NCBI RefSeq assembly: GCF_000936425.1
Contig: NZ_AVFK01000027.1
Span: 49,144-113,143, forward strand
DNA: 64,000 nt
Direction: 5' to 3'
Source of the DNA: Skermanella aerolata KACC 11604
GTDB lineage: Bacteria > Pseudomonadota > Alphaproteobacteria > Azospirillales > Azospirillaceae
Part shown: positions 53,582-61,503 of the stretch, piece by piece
How positions within the stretch are numbered: the first letter of the stretch is position 1
Layout of the letters: the number at the start of each line of letters is the position of its first letter
The notes under the pieces: model-generated
Seen by the model: only the letters and a program-made list of their open reading frames with translations
What the model was told of the DNA's origin: nothing
Database searches by the model: none
Made by a program: the position numbers and the translations under genes

Positions 53582-54481
53582 ATGTCCATTCTTCCCTTCG
53601 ATGATCGCGATGGCCAGATCTGGTTCGATGGCGAACTGATCCCGTGGCGCGATGCCAAGGTCCATGTGCTGACCCACGGCCTGCACTATGCAAGTTGTGT
53701 ATTCGAAGGAGAGCGCGTTTACAACGGTTCCGTCTTCAAGTTGACGGAACATTCCGAAAGGCTGGTGAAATCGGCAGAGATCCTCGGTTTCAAGCTACCC
53801 TACAGCGTTGCCGAGATCGATGCCGCTACCAACCTCGTGGTCGAGGCACAGGGATTGACCGATGCCTATGTGCGCCCCGTCGCATGGCGCGGCAGCGAGA
53901 TGATGGGCGTTGCCGCCCAAGGCAACACGGTTCATGTCGCCATCGCCTGCTGGCAATGGCCGAGCTATTTCTCGCCGGAAGCGCGCATGGCCGGCATCAG
54001 GCTCCAGACCAGCAAATGGGCGCGGCCGGCTCCCAACACAGCACCGACCGCCAGCAAGGCCGCCGGCCTCTATATGATCTGCACGATGAGCAAGCATACT
54101 GCGGAAAACGAGGGATTCCACGATGCGCTGATGCTGGACTACCGCGGGCGCGTCGCCGAGGCGACTGGCGCCAACTTCTTCATGGCGGTCGGCGGCAAGC
54201 TGCATACGCCCACGCCGGATTGTTTCCTGGACGGCATCACCCGCCGCACTGTGATCGGCTTGGCCAGGCAGCGCGGGATCGAGGTGATCGAGCGGGCGAT
54301 CATGCCGGAAGAACTCAAAACAGCCGATGAGATATTCCTGACCGGTACGGCGGCGGAGGTCACTCCCGTCAGCCGGATCGACGGCCTGACATTCACGCCG
54401 GGCCGGATCTGCATGACGCTGATGGAAGACTACGAGAGGCTTGTACGAGGTGCTGCGGTCACGGACGTCGCGGCGGAGTAG
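53582..54481 (+). CDS. ilvE: Branched-chain amino acid aminotransferase
   Basis: A 299-residue class IV PLP aminotransferase that makes leucine, isoleucine and valine from their 2-oxo acids. K159 in PTASKAAGLYM is the PLP Lys. HYASCVFEGERVYNG near 35-49, WARPAPNTAP near 146-155, and EATGANFFMAVGG near 193-205 fit IlvE rather than D-amino acid transaminase. FLTGTAAEVTPV near 256-267 is also typical. It is divergent from the MarR gene. Confidence 0.95.
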   Translation: MSILPFDDRDGQIWFDGELIPWRDAKVHVLTHGLHYASCVFEGERVYNGSVFKLTEHSERLVKSAEILGFKLPYSVAEIDAATNLVVEAQGLTDAYVRPVAWRGSEMMGVAAQGNTVHVAIACWQWPSYFSPEARMAGIRLQTSKWARPAPNTAPTASKAAGLYMICTMSKHTAENEGFHDALMLDYRGRVAEATGANFFMAVGGKLHTPTPDCFLDGITRRTVIGLARQRGIEVIERAIMPEELKTADEIFLTGTAAEVTPVSRIDGLTFTPGRICMTLMEDYERLVRGAAVTDVAAE

Positions 54482-54514
54482 GGGCTTCCATCCTGGAACG
54501 GGACCGCTGAGCCG

Positions 54515-54754
54515 TCACCGCGGCTTGGCTTCGGGGTAGATCGCGACGATGCCGTCACGGAAGTCCTTCAGGTGCTCGATCACGCCGTCGACGTCGGCGA
54601 CGAGACCCTGGAGCGCCACGCCGTCGCGCATCGCCGCCTTCCAATTTTCCAGCAGCGTCTCGACCGCGTCTTCGGTCGCGTAAGATGACAGGTCGGAGCT
54701 TGGCTTGGCCAGCTTCCTGAGCATGTTGCAGATGATATCTGGATCGGCGCTCAT
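54515..54754 (-). CDS. Small hypothetical protein
   Basis: A 79-residue acidic, helical protein (ICNMLRKLAKPSSDLSSYAT near 8-27; GVIEHLKDFRDGIVAIYPEA near the end). No signal peptide or membrane segment is seen. GC3 is high. No family is recognised. It lies between converging ilvE and the moaE group, on the minus strand. Confidence 0.65.
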   Translation of the reverse strand: MSADPDIICNMLRKLAKPSSDLSSYATEDAVETLLENWKAAMRDGVALQGLVADVDGVIEHLKDFRDGIVAIYPEAKPR

Positions 54755-54851
54755 CTGAAACCTCTGACGGTGAAACCCGCCAGATAATTACTCAAGGTTA
54801 CCTTATGGAAAGTTAATGGCATGGAAAGTTAATGGCGCGAAAATGCCGCCA

Positions 54852-55301
54852 TCAGCGCTGCTGCCATTTGTCGGCGGCAGCGTCGTCGCTGTCCTTCGCC
54901 TCGACCCACTGGCTGCCTTCGGCGGTTTCCTCCAGCTTCCAGAACGGCGCCCTGGTCTTCAGCCAGTCGATCAGGAAGTGGCAGCTTTCGAAGGCGGCTT
55001 CCCGGTGTTTGCTGGCTGTCGCGACCAGCACGATCCTGTCGCCCGGCTCCAGCCTGCCGTAGCGGTGGATGATCAGCGACGCCTGGAGCGGCCAGCGACG
55101 GTTTGCCTCCGCCTCGATCTCGGCAAGCTGCCGCTCGGTCATGCCGGGATAGTGTTCCAGCGTCATGGCGCTGGGGCCGGAGCCCATTTCCCGCACCAGT
55201 CCGATGAAGCTGGTGACGCCGCCGATGCTCGCATCGCCCTCCGTCAGTGCCGCCAGTTCGGCGCCGATGTCGAAGTCATCGGCCTGTACCCGGATCGCCA
55301 T
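54852..55301 (-). CDS. moaE: Molybdopterin synthase catalytic subunit
   Basis: A 149-residue MoaE, the large subunit that converts cyclic pyranopterin phosphate to molybdopterin with sulfur from MoaD. SFIGLVREMGSGPSAMTLEHYP near 30-51, IIHRYGRLEPGDRIVLVATA near 75-94 and FLIDWLKTRAPFWKLEE near 107-123 with the catalytic Lys are clear. ATG 55301 gives the family length. It follows moaD by 7 nt. Confidence 0.96.
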   Translation of the reverse strand: MAIRVQADDFDIGAELAALTEGDASIGGVTSFIGLVREMGSGPSAMTLEHYPGMTERQLAEIEAEANRRWPLQASLIIHRYGRLEPGDRIVLVATASKHREAAFESCHFLIDWLKTRAPFWKLEETAEGSQWVEAKDSDDAAADKWQQR

Positions 55302-55308
55302 GAAACGC

Positions 55309-55560
55309 TCAACCCCCCGTGACCGGCGGGAACAGTGCCACCTCGTCGCCGGCTGCCAGCGGATGGCCGGGGCGGACATATTCCTGGTTGACCGCCACCC
55401 GTACCACCGACGGGTTCTTGAGCGCATCGGCGAAGTTCGGGCCGCGGGTCTGGAGCCAGCCGATCAGGGAGGCGACGTCGCGGACTTCGGCCGGCGGCGC
55501 CACATCTTCCTGGGAGACTCCGATCTTGGTCCGAAGCCAGGCGAAATAGAGCAGCTTCAT
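55309..55560 (-). CDS. moaD: Molybdopterin synthase sulfur carrier subunit
   Basis: An 83-residue ubiquitin-like MoaD ending in Gly-Gly (PPVTGG), the C-terminus that is thiocarboxylated and feeds sulfur to MoaE. MKLLYFAWLRTKIGVSQEDV at the start and AAGDEVALFPPVTGG at the end are diagnostic. It lies between pgsA and moaE on the minus strand; uvrC-pgsA-moaD-moaE is a frequent order in Rhodospirillales. Confidence 0.96.
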   Translation of the reverse strand: MKLLYFAWLRTKIGVSQEDVAPPAEVRDVASLIGWLQTRGPNFADALKNPSVVRVAVNQEYVRPGHPLAAGDEVALFPPVTGG

Positions 55561-55587
55561 GGCGGTTCCTTCGGTTTGCCGGCGCCT

Positions 55588-56220
55588 TCAGCCGACGCTG
55601 CGCGCGGCACCGGTGGTGCCGTGCGGCTGTCCTGGGCGCGGAGTGGGTTCCGGCTCCGGTTCCCGTTCCTCGTTCATGTGCTTCCAGCCGGCCTGCATGT
55701 AGTCCCAGCCGGTGATCAGCGTCAGCAATCCGGCGGCCCACAGGCCGATCTCGCCGATCAGTTCGACCGGCAGCCAGGGCGGGCCGTCGTTGCCGACGAT
55801 CAGGATGCCGAGCGCCACCATCTGGATCGCGGTCTTCCACTTGGCGAGCTTGCTGACCGGCATGCCGACGCGGATGCCCGCCAGGAACTCCCGCAGGCCG
55901 GACACCAGCACTTCGCGCAGCAGGATAACGACGGCGGGGAGAACTGAAATGCCGTTGAGCTTGTCCACGGCGACCAGCATGAACAGCACCGCCGCCACCA
56001 GCAGCTTGTCGGCAATCGGGTCGAGGAACTTGCCGACGATGGAGACCTGCGACCACGAGCGCGCCAGATAGCCGTCGACATAGTCCGTTATCGCCGCGGC
56101 GCCAAACAGGACGCATGCCGCCCAGGCAGCCCAGTGCTCGCGCACGAAGAACAGCCCGATGATGATCGGGATGACGACGATCCGCGAGAGTGTCAGCAGG
56201 TTGGGCAGGCTGGTCAGCAT
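55588..56220 (-). CDS. pgsA: CDP-diacylglycerol-glycerol-3-phosphate 3-phosphatidyltransferase
   Basis: A 210-residue inner-membrane enzyme of the CDP-alcohol phosphatidyltransferase family, making phosphatidylglycerol phosphate. The active-site motif D-G-x2-A-R-x8-G-x3-D-x3-D is complete (DYVDGYLARSWSQ...GKFLDPIADK, about residues 47-74). About five or six membrane helices are predicted. The C-terminal 30 residues are polar and specific to this lineage. It follows uvrC by 45 nt. Confidence 0.95.
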   Translation of the reverse strand: MLTSLPNLLTLSRIVVIPIIIGLFFVREHWAAWAACVLFGAAAITDYVDGYLARSWSQVSIVGKFLDPIADKLLVAAVLFMLVAVDKLNGISVLPAVVILLREVLVSGLREFLAGIRVGMPVSKLAKWKTAIQMVALGILIVGNDGPPWLPVELIGEIGLWAAGLLTLITGWDYMQAGWKHMNEEREPEPEPTPRPGQPHGTTGAARSVG

Positions 56221-56265
56221 GACAGGAGGCTCTGAATTACGGCGGTCCGGCGGATAGGTGGCATT

Positions 56266-58245
56266 CTAGCCGTCCGGGTGGAAGTGATCATAAATCTTTT
56301 TGGCTACGGTTCCGCTAATCCCTTCGACTCCCTCCAGATCCGCCAGCCCGGCCCGCTCGACGGCGCGGGCGGAACCGAAATGGTGGAGCAGCGCCTTCTT
56401 GCGGCTCGGGCCGATGCCGGGGATCTCGTCGATCACCGATTGTCCGATCGCCTTGGTGCGCCGCGCCCTGTGGGTCCCGATGGCGAAGCGGTGGGCCTCG
56501 TCGCGCAGACGCTGAAGGAAATACAGGACGGGGTCCTTCGGGTCCATACCGAAAGGCGGCCGCCCCGGCATGAAGAAGCGCTCCCGGCCGGCGTTGCGGT
56601 CCGGTCCCTTGGCGATGGACACCACGGCGAGGTTCGTGATGTCCAGTTCGTTCATGACCTCCATCGCCGCCGAGAGCTGTCCCTGGCCGCCGTCGATCAG
56701 GACGAGGTCGGGCCAGGTGCCGCGCTCGCGGTCCGGGTCTTCCTTGATCGCGCGGGAGAACCGGCGGGCCAGTACCTCCCTCATCATGCCGTAGTCGTCG
56801 CCCGGCGCTATGTCTGAGCGGATATTGAACTTGCGGTAGCTGTTCTTCATCATGCCGTCCGGGCCGGCGACGATCATGGCGCCGATCGCGTTGGTGCCCT
56901 GGATGTGGCTGTTGTCGTAGACCTCGATCCGCTCCGGCGTGGCGTCCAGGCCGAAGAGTTCGGCGACACCTTCCAGCAGCCGGGCCTGCGAGGCGCTTTC
57001 CGACAGCCGGCGGCCCAGCGCTTCCTTCGCGTTGACCAGGGCGTGGTCGAGCAGGCGCCTCTTGTCGCCGCGCTTCGGCTCGACCAGTTCGACCTTGTGG
57101 CCGGCGCGCAGGCTGAGCGCCTCGGCGATCAGGTCCTGCTCGGCCGGTTCGTGGCTGACCAGGATCAGGCGCGGCGACGGCTTGTTGTCGTAGAACTGGC
57201 TGATGAAGGCGCCGAGCACCTCCGGTAGTTCCAGGTTCTTGTCATGGCTCGGGAAATAAGCGCGGTTGCCGTAGTTGCTGCCGCCCCGGAAGAAGAAGAC
57301 CTGGATGCAGGTGCTGCCGCCGTCCTGATGGCAGGCGATCACGTCGGCGTCGTCGATCCCTTCGATGTTGATGTCCTGATGCGCCTGGGTGGCGGTCAGC
57401 GCGCGGATGCGGTCGCGGATGCGGGCGGCGGTCTCGAAGTCGAGCGCCTCGGCTGCGGCCTGCATCTGCTTCGCCATCTCCGCCTGGATATCGCGGCTCT
57501 TGCCCGACAGGAAGGCGCGCGCCTGCAATACCTGGGACTGGTACTCCTCCGGCGTGACCCGGCCGACGCAGGGCGCCGTGCAGCGTTTGATCTGATGCTG
57601 CAGGCAGGGCCGCGTCCGGGTGGCGTAGACCGTGTCGGCGCAGTTCCGCAACTGGAAGGCGCGCTGGAGCGCCGTGACCGTCCGGTTGACGGCGCTGCCC
57701 GAGGCGAAGGGGCCGAAATAGTCGGCGGACTTGTCCCGGACGCCGCGATGCTTGGTCAGCTGCGGATAGTCGTGACCGCGGGTGATCTTGATATAGGGGA
57801 ACGACTTGTCGTCCCGCAGGAGCACGTTGTAGCGCGGCATCAGCCGCTTGATCAGGTTCGACTCGAGAAGCAGCGCCTCGACCTCGGTATGGGTCGTGAC
57901 GAACTCCATCGTCGTCGTCTCCGCCACCATCCGCTGGAGACGGGTCGGCAGCTTCATGACGTGGGTATAGTTGACCACCCGCTTCTTCAGGCTCTTGGCC
58001 TTGCCGACATACAGCACGTCGCCGTCGGCGTTCATCATCCGATAGACGCCGGGGCTGTTCGGCAAGGTCCGCAAGTAACTGCGGATCACGTCGGCGCCCT
58101 GCGTCAGATTGCCCGCTGCCGGCCTGCGCCGTGCCGGCGAGACCTGTTGAGGCGCCGCATCGGGCTGCGGAGCTTGCGGCGTCGCGGCTGCCGCCGGCTC
58201 GGGCTTTTCCTGGATGGTCTGATCTGCTGCCATGGTTGTCGTCAT
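56266..58245 (-). CDS. uvrC: UvrABC excinuclease subunit C
   Basis: A 659-residue UvrC that cuts both sides of a DNA lesion after UvrB loading. Order: a variable N-terminal tail of about 50 residues rich in Ala/Pro/Gln, a GIY-YIG nuclease ([20 protein letters not shown] near 57-76), a UvrB-binding UVR motif (about 250-285), an RNase H-like nuclease ([32 protein letters not shown]), and a helix-hairpin-helix pair at the end ([17 protein letters not shown]). ATG 58245 and 58233 are both possible starts. It heads the uvrC-pgsA-moaD-moaE group. Confidence 0.96.
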   Translation of the reverse strand: MTTTMAADQTIQEKPEPAAAATPQAPQPDAAPQQVSPARRRPAAGNLTQGADVIRSYLRTLPNSPGVYRMMNADGDVLYVGKAKSLKKRVVNYTHVMKLPTRLQRMVAETTTMEFVTTHTEVEALLLESNLIKRLMPRYNVLLRDDKSFPYIKITRGHDYPQLTKHRGVRDKSADYFGPFASGSAVNRTVTALQRAFQLRNCADTVYATRTRPCLQHQIKRCTAPCVGRVTPEEYQSQVLQARAFLSGKSRDIQAEMAKQMQAAAEALDFETAARIRDRIRALTATQAHQDINIEGIDDADVIACHQDGGSTCIQVFFFRGGSNYGNRAYFPSHDKNLELPEVLGAFISQFYDNKPSPRLILVSHEPAEQDLIAEALSLRAGHKVELVEPKRGDKRRLLDHALVNAKEALGRRLSESASQARLLEGVAELFGLDATPERIEVYDNSHIQGTNAIGAMIVAGPDGMMKNSYRKFNIRSDIAPGDDYGMMREVLARRFSRAIKEDPDRERGTWPDLVLIDGGQGQLSAAMEVMNELDITNLAVVSIAKGPDRNAGRERFFMPGRPPFGMDPKDPVLYFLQRLRDEAHRFAIGTHRARRTKAIGQSVIDEIPGIGPSRKKALLHHFGSARAVERAGLADLEGVEGISGTVAKKIYDHFHPDG

Positions 58246-58329
58246 GTTGGCGGTATTCCGCGCTTGGTCAACCTGTGAACGGGCGTTTGGGCCGGGAATG
58301 GGGTACCCGACTCAATCGGCCTTGCGGAC

Positions 58330-58351
58330 TATCCACGGAAACTGTGGATAA
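58330..58351. promoter_or_regulatory. DnaA-box-like inverted pair
   Basis: TGTGGATAA at 58343-58351 is a perfect DnaA box on the opposite strand. TATCCAC at 58330-58336 and GTGGATA at 58344-58350 form perfect 7-bp inverted arms with a 7-nt spacer. Two half-sites alone do not make an origin; a titration site or DnaA-controlled promoter for uvrC is possible. Confidence 0.4.
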
Positions 58352-58429
58352 CTCTGTCGATAAGCTGCGGACGACTATGCTTGGAGGCAGTATCTCTCAG
58401 GGTTTTCAGCCTCTGCACAAAACTTAGGC

Positions 58430-58464
58430 AAAAACATCAACTGTTTGATTCTGTTGATGTTTTT
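58430..58464. terminator. A/T-rich hairpin with T-run
   Basis: AAAAACATCAAC and GTTGATGTTTTT form a perfect 12-bp stem with an 11-nt loop, continuing in T. The mirror A-run makes it work in either direction. It lies between the SDR gene and uvrC, both on the minus strand, and would separate their transcripts. Confidence 0.65.
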
Positions 58465-58620
58465 TCCTGTCAAGCGCCCTTGGCACGGTGTCGCGCCGCA
58501 TTTTTCGGGTTGACAAGAAGCTGACGGCGGCGGGTGGGCACGTTGTGCAAAACTCGAAGGAGTAGCTATGACGACGTGCCATTGTGACAGTTCCGAGTTA
58601 CCGGATACTGTCGCGACAGC

Positions 58621-59391
58621 TTATTCAACTGGGACGAATCCACGGCCGGGCTGTGCCCATCCCAAGTGCTCACCGCCATCCAGTGCGATCATCTGTCCGG
58701 TCAGCGCAGGAGCGTCCAGGATGAAGCGGACACCCTGGCAGATTTCCTCCGGACCGGTCGGACGCCGGAGCGGAATGTTCTCCCACTGGGCCGCGAAGTG
58801 CTCCTCGCTCTGGCGGTCGTTCCTCAGCGTCGGACCCGGACCGATGCCGTTGACCCTGATTCGAGGCGCCAAGGCCAGGGCGAGGGTCTGGGTCAAGGTC
58901 CACAAGCCTGCCTTGCTCAGCGTGTAGGAGACGAAATGCGGCGTCAGGTTCCAGACCCGCTGATCGATGATGTTGACGATGCAGCCATCCTCATCCGCCG
59001 GCAATTGGCGGGCGAAGGCCTGGGAGAGCACGAGGGGTGCCCGCAGGTTGGTCTCCATGTGGCGGTCCCAGCTCTCGCGGTCCGCATCGTCGATCTCGTC
59101 CCGCTCGAACACGCTGGCGTTGTTGACCAAGGCCGTCAGCGGACCGAGTTGCTCGACCGCCGCCGGGACGAGCCCCACCGTCTCCGCCTCGATGCCCAGG
59201 TTGGCCTGCACCGCCGCGGCACGACCACCCTGGCGGGTGATTTCCTCGACCACCGCGTCGGCATCGTCCCTGGACGTGAAGTAATGAACAGCGACGCCCC
59301 AGCCTTGGGCCGCGAGGTCCAGCGCGATGGCCTTGCCGATGCGCTTCCCCGCTCCCGTGATCAACACGGATTTTTTTCTGATCTCAACCAT
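58621..59391 (-). CDS. SDR oxidoreductase, pteridine-reductase-like
   Basis: A 256-residue short-chain dehydrogenase/reductase. The cofactor motif is TGAGKRIG (about 12-19), in which the Arg is a mark of pteridine reductase and FolM-like enzymes that use NADPH. NNAS near 89-92 and YTLSK (Tyr and Lys of the active site, near 156-160) are present; the Ser position is Asp (NIIDQR), also typical of the PTR1/FolM group. Reduction of a pterin or folate is therefore plausible but untested. It is 40 nt downstream of the metallophosphoesterase gene on the same strand. Confidence 0.88.
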   Translation of the reverse strand: MVEIRKKSVLITGAGKRIGKAIALDLAAQGWGVAVHYFTSRDDADAVVEEITRQGGRAAAVQANLGIEAETVGLVPAAVEQLGPLTALVNNASVFERDEIDDADRESWDRHMETNLRAPLVLSQAFARQLPADEDGCIVNIIDQRVWNLTPHFVSYTLSKAGLWTLTQTLALALAPRIRVNGIGPGPTLRNDRQSEEHFAAQWENIPLRRPTGPEEICQGVRFILDAPALTGQMIALDGGEHLGWAQPGRGFVPVE

Positions 59392-59431
59392 GGGGTTAAT
59401 CTACCCGTGCCCACCGGTCAGGCAAGGGGCT

Positions 59432-60226
59432 TCAACGCGTAGAGAGCCACGGATAATCGCCGATCGGCTGGATATGGCTGACGATGCCGGCGCCTTCCCG
59501 CCAGAAATGCAGCGCTATCCCCGGCGGTTCCTGCGTCCACAGGCCCTTGGCTTCCGGGCTCAGCTCAAGCGCGAACTGGAACGAGACGGCGGGAGCGGTG
59601 CTGGCGAGCGTCCCGTGCCAGCGGACGCAGGTCGGCCGGTGGACATGGCCGCACAGGATCCGTTCGATGGCAGGGTGGTGTTCGACCAGCTCACCCAGGC
59701 GCTCGACTCCGAAGCAGCGGAGCTTGTCCATGAAGCCGATCCCGATCTCGTAGGGTGGGTGGTGCATCAGCAACACCGTCGGACGTCCTGGGGCTTCCGC
59801 CAGCCGGCCGGCCAGCCAGTCCAGCCGGCGGTGGCACAGCAGCCCCGGGACTTCGCCCGCAACAAGGGTGTCCAGCGCAATGATCCGGACCGGCAGGTGG
59901 TCGATCGTGTACTGGAAGAACGGGCCTTCCGGCGGCACCCAGGGCTGCCCGGCGCACAATCGCCGCAAGGCTGCGCGGTCGTCGTGGTTGCCGGGGATCG
60001 CGCACCAGGGAAGCTCCAGGGATTCCAGAAGCGGCGCCAGGGCCTCGTACTCGCCCGGCTTCGGCCCATTCACCAGATCGCCGGTGATGACGACCAGGTC
60101 CGGAGCAGGCCGAAGCGCGTTGAGCCGGGCGACGGCCGCTGCGAGCGTCGCCCGCGAATCGACCTTGCCGACGACATCAGCGCCTTCGGCCGCTACATGC
60201 AGATCGCTGATCTGGGCAATGAGCAT
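59432..60226 (-). CDS. Calcineurin-like metallophosphoesterase (CpdA-like)
   Basis: A 264-residue phosphoesterase. All metal motifs are present: ISDLHV (D and H near 8-10), TGDLVN near 50-55, GNHD near 81-84, and GHVHRP near 192-197. The layout and length match class III cyclic nucleotide phosphodiesterases such as CpdA, but substrate cannot be set from sequence. It is divergent from the creatininase gene and precedes the SDR gene. Confidence 0.9.
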   Translation of the reverse strand: MLIAQISDLHVAAEGADVVGKVDSRATLAAAVARLNALRPAPDLVVITGDLVNGPKPGEYEALAPLLESLELPWCAIPGNHDDRAALRRLCAGQPWVPPEGPFFQYTIDHLPVRIIALDTLVAGEVPGLLCHRRLDWLAGRLAEAPGRPTVLLMHHPPYEIGIGFMDKLRCFGVERLGELVEHHPAIERILCGHVHRPTCVRWHGTLASTAPAVSFQFALELSPEAKGLWTQEPPGIALHFWREGAGIVSHIQPIGDYPWLSTR

Positions 60227-60338
60227 CGCAATCTTCCCCGTCGGAGCCGTACCGGTGGCATGCTACTTGAAGACGATGATCCTTGAAAGGCGTCCCGAAA
60301 GGGTTTCGCTCGGACTGTCCAAGGGGAGATGAGGTTTC

Positions 60339-61145
60339 ATGACTGCTTCGCGGAGTCGCTATTGGAAGGACCTGACGACCAAGGATTTCGCGGGAATCGA
60401 TGCCGAACGCACGATCGCCGTGCTCCCGGTCGGTGCCGTGGAGCAGCATGGCCCGCATCTGCCGGTCTGGGCGGACAGTGCCATAAATTGCGGCATTGTC
60501 AGCCAAGCCGTGCCGCTGATCCCGGACGACCTATCTGTCCTCGTCCTGCCGATGATGCCCGTCGGCAAGTCGAACGAGCATCAGGCGTTTCCCGGAACCC
60601 TGTCGCTGTCGGCCGAGACCCTGATCCGGGTCTGGACGGAGCTCGGCGAGAGCGTCTTCCGCGCCGGGATCCGCAAGCTTGTTCTGTTCAACAGCCACGG
60701 CGGCCAGCCTCAGATCATGGATATCGTCGCCCGCGATCTGCGGGTGCGGCTCAAGATGTTCGTGGTGACATGCAACTGGTTCAGCGCCGGACTGCCCGAG
60801 GGACTGTTCCCGCCGTCCGAGGTCGAGCATGGCATCCACGGCGGCGCGATCGAGACGTCCATGATGCTCCATCTGCATCCCGAACTGGTGCGGCAGGCCG
60901 AGCGGCGCAACTTCGACAGCCTCAGCATTGAGATGGCTCAGGAGTTCAAGTACCTGACGCCGGAGGGGAAGATCAGCTTCGGCTGGCAGAGCCAGGACCT
61001 CAACCTGTTCGGGGTCTGCGGCGATGCGCGGGATGCGGATGCCGCCCGCGGCGCCGCCCTGGTCGATCATGCGGCCCACTGCCTTGTCGAATTGCTGGGA
61101 GAAGTCGACCGCTTCCCGCTCGACGCCCTGCGTGACCGCGTGTGA
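60339..61145 (+). CDS. Creatininase family amidohydrolase
   Basis: A 268-residue metal-dependent amidohydrolase. Ligand motifs are E35 and H37 in AVEQHGPHLP, D46 in WADSAIN, H120 in NSHGGQ, and Glu in HGGAIETS near 167-174. The family includes creatininase (creatinine to creatine), mycofactocin MftE and FAPy deformylase relatives. The CodA-like gene 358 nt downstream suggests work on a cyclic guanidine or pyrimidine. A hairpin terminator follows at 61299. Confidence 0.9.
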   Translation: MTASRSRYWKDLTTKDFAGIDAERTIAVLPVGAVEQHGPHLPVWADSAINCGIVSQAVPLIPDDLSVLVLPMMPVGKSNEHQAFPGTLSLSAETLIRVWTELGESVFRAGIRKLVLFNSHGGQPQIMDIVARDLRVRLKMFVVTCNWFSAGLPEGLFPPSEVEHGIHGGAIETSMMLHLHPELVRQAERRNFDSLSIEMAQEFKYLTPEGKISFGWQSQDLNLFGVCGDARDADAARGAALVDHAAHCLVELLGEVDRFPLDALRDRV

Positions 61146-61503
61146 CGCGGCTTGATGCCTGAACTTTCGGCATCTACCACAATGACGCCCCTTTTCGATG
61201 CAAATGTATCGTCCATAGGCATGCCATTGCTTGAATAATTACTGGTATGATGTTTGCATGCGAGATTAATGCGGATTTTGCCGCGAGTGTTCACTTAAGG
61301 GGGCGGGGCATTGGTCCCCTCCGCATGGGTCCCGCCCTCCTTTTTCAGGCCGATCTTCCTCGCCGTTCTCCAGTGCGAATCCGCGACGATCGGCCATGGC
61401 CGCTCTTGCCGATCGGAGTTATGTGGCGCAGCCTGAGAGACGTTTTGGTAGCGCCGCGACATTTCTATCCCACCCTTGGAATTCTAGAATCGGTTGCCTG
61501 AAA
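61146..61503. other. Spacer before the CodA-like gene
   Basis: 358 bases without a supported gene. An ATGCAAA / TTTGCAT inverted pair lies around 61198-61260. A strong GC hairpin with a T-run is at 61299-61345. The remainder reads as weak coding in one frame, but has no start signal. No known riboswitch fold was recognised. Confidence 0.4.
61299..61345 (+). terminator. Intrinsic terminator (or attenuator) after creatininase
   Basis: GGGCGGG at 61301-61307 pairs with CCCGCCC at 61331-61337, followed by TCCTTTTT. It lies about 155 nt after the creatininase stop and about 160 nt before the CodA-like start. It could end the first transcript or act as an attenuator of the second. Confidence 0.7.

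Larger units (their letters stand above)
58246..58620. other. Spacer upstream of uvrC
   Basis: 375 bases between the uvrC start and the SDR stop. It holds a DnaA-box-like inverted pair at 58330-58351, an A/T-rich hairpin at 58430-58464, and a strong SD (GAAGGAG) before ATG 58568 that opens a plus-strand frame running into the antisense of the SDR gene. No complete gene is supported. Confidence 0.5.

Noticed and set aside
58246..58620. A replication origin
   Set aside because: Only one perfect DnaA box and one partial one are present; no box cluster, AT-rich unwinding region or origin-linked genes are nearby.
61146..61503. A riboswitch before the CodA-like gene
   Set aside because: There is a hairpin with a T-run, but no conserved aptamer pattern that I recognise, and the hairpin fits as a terminator of the upstream gene.
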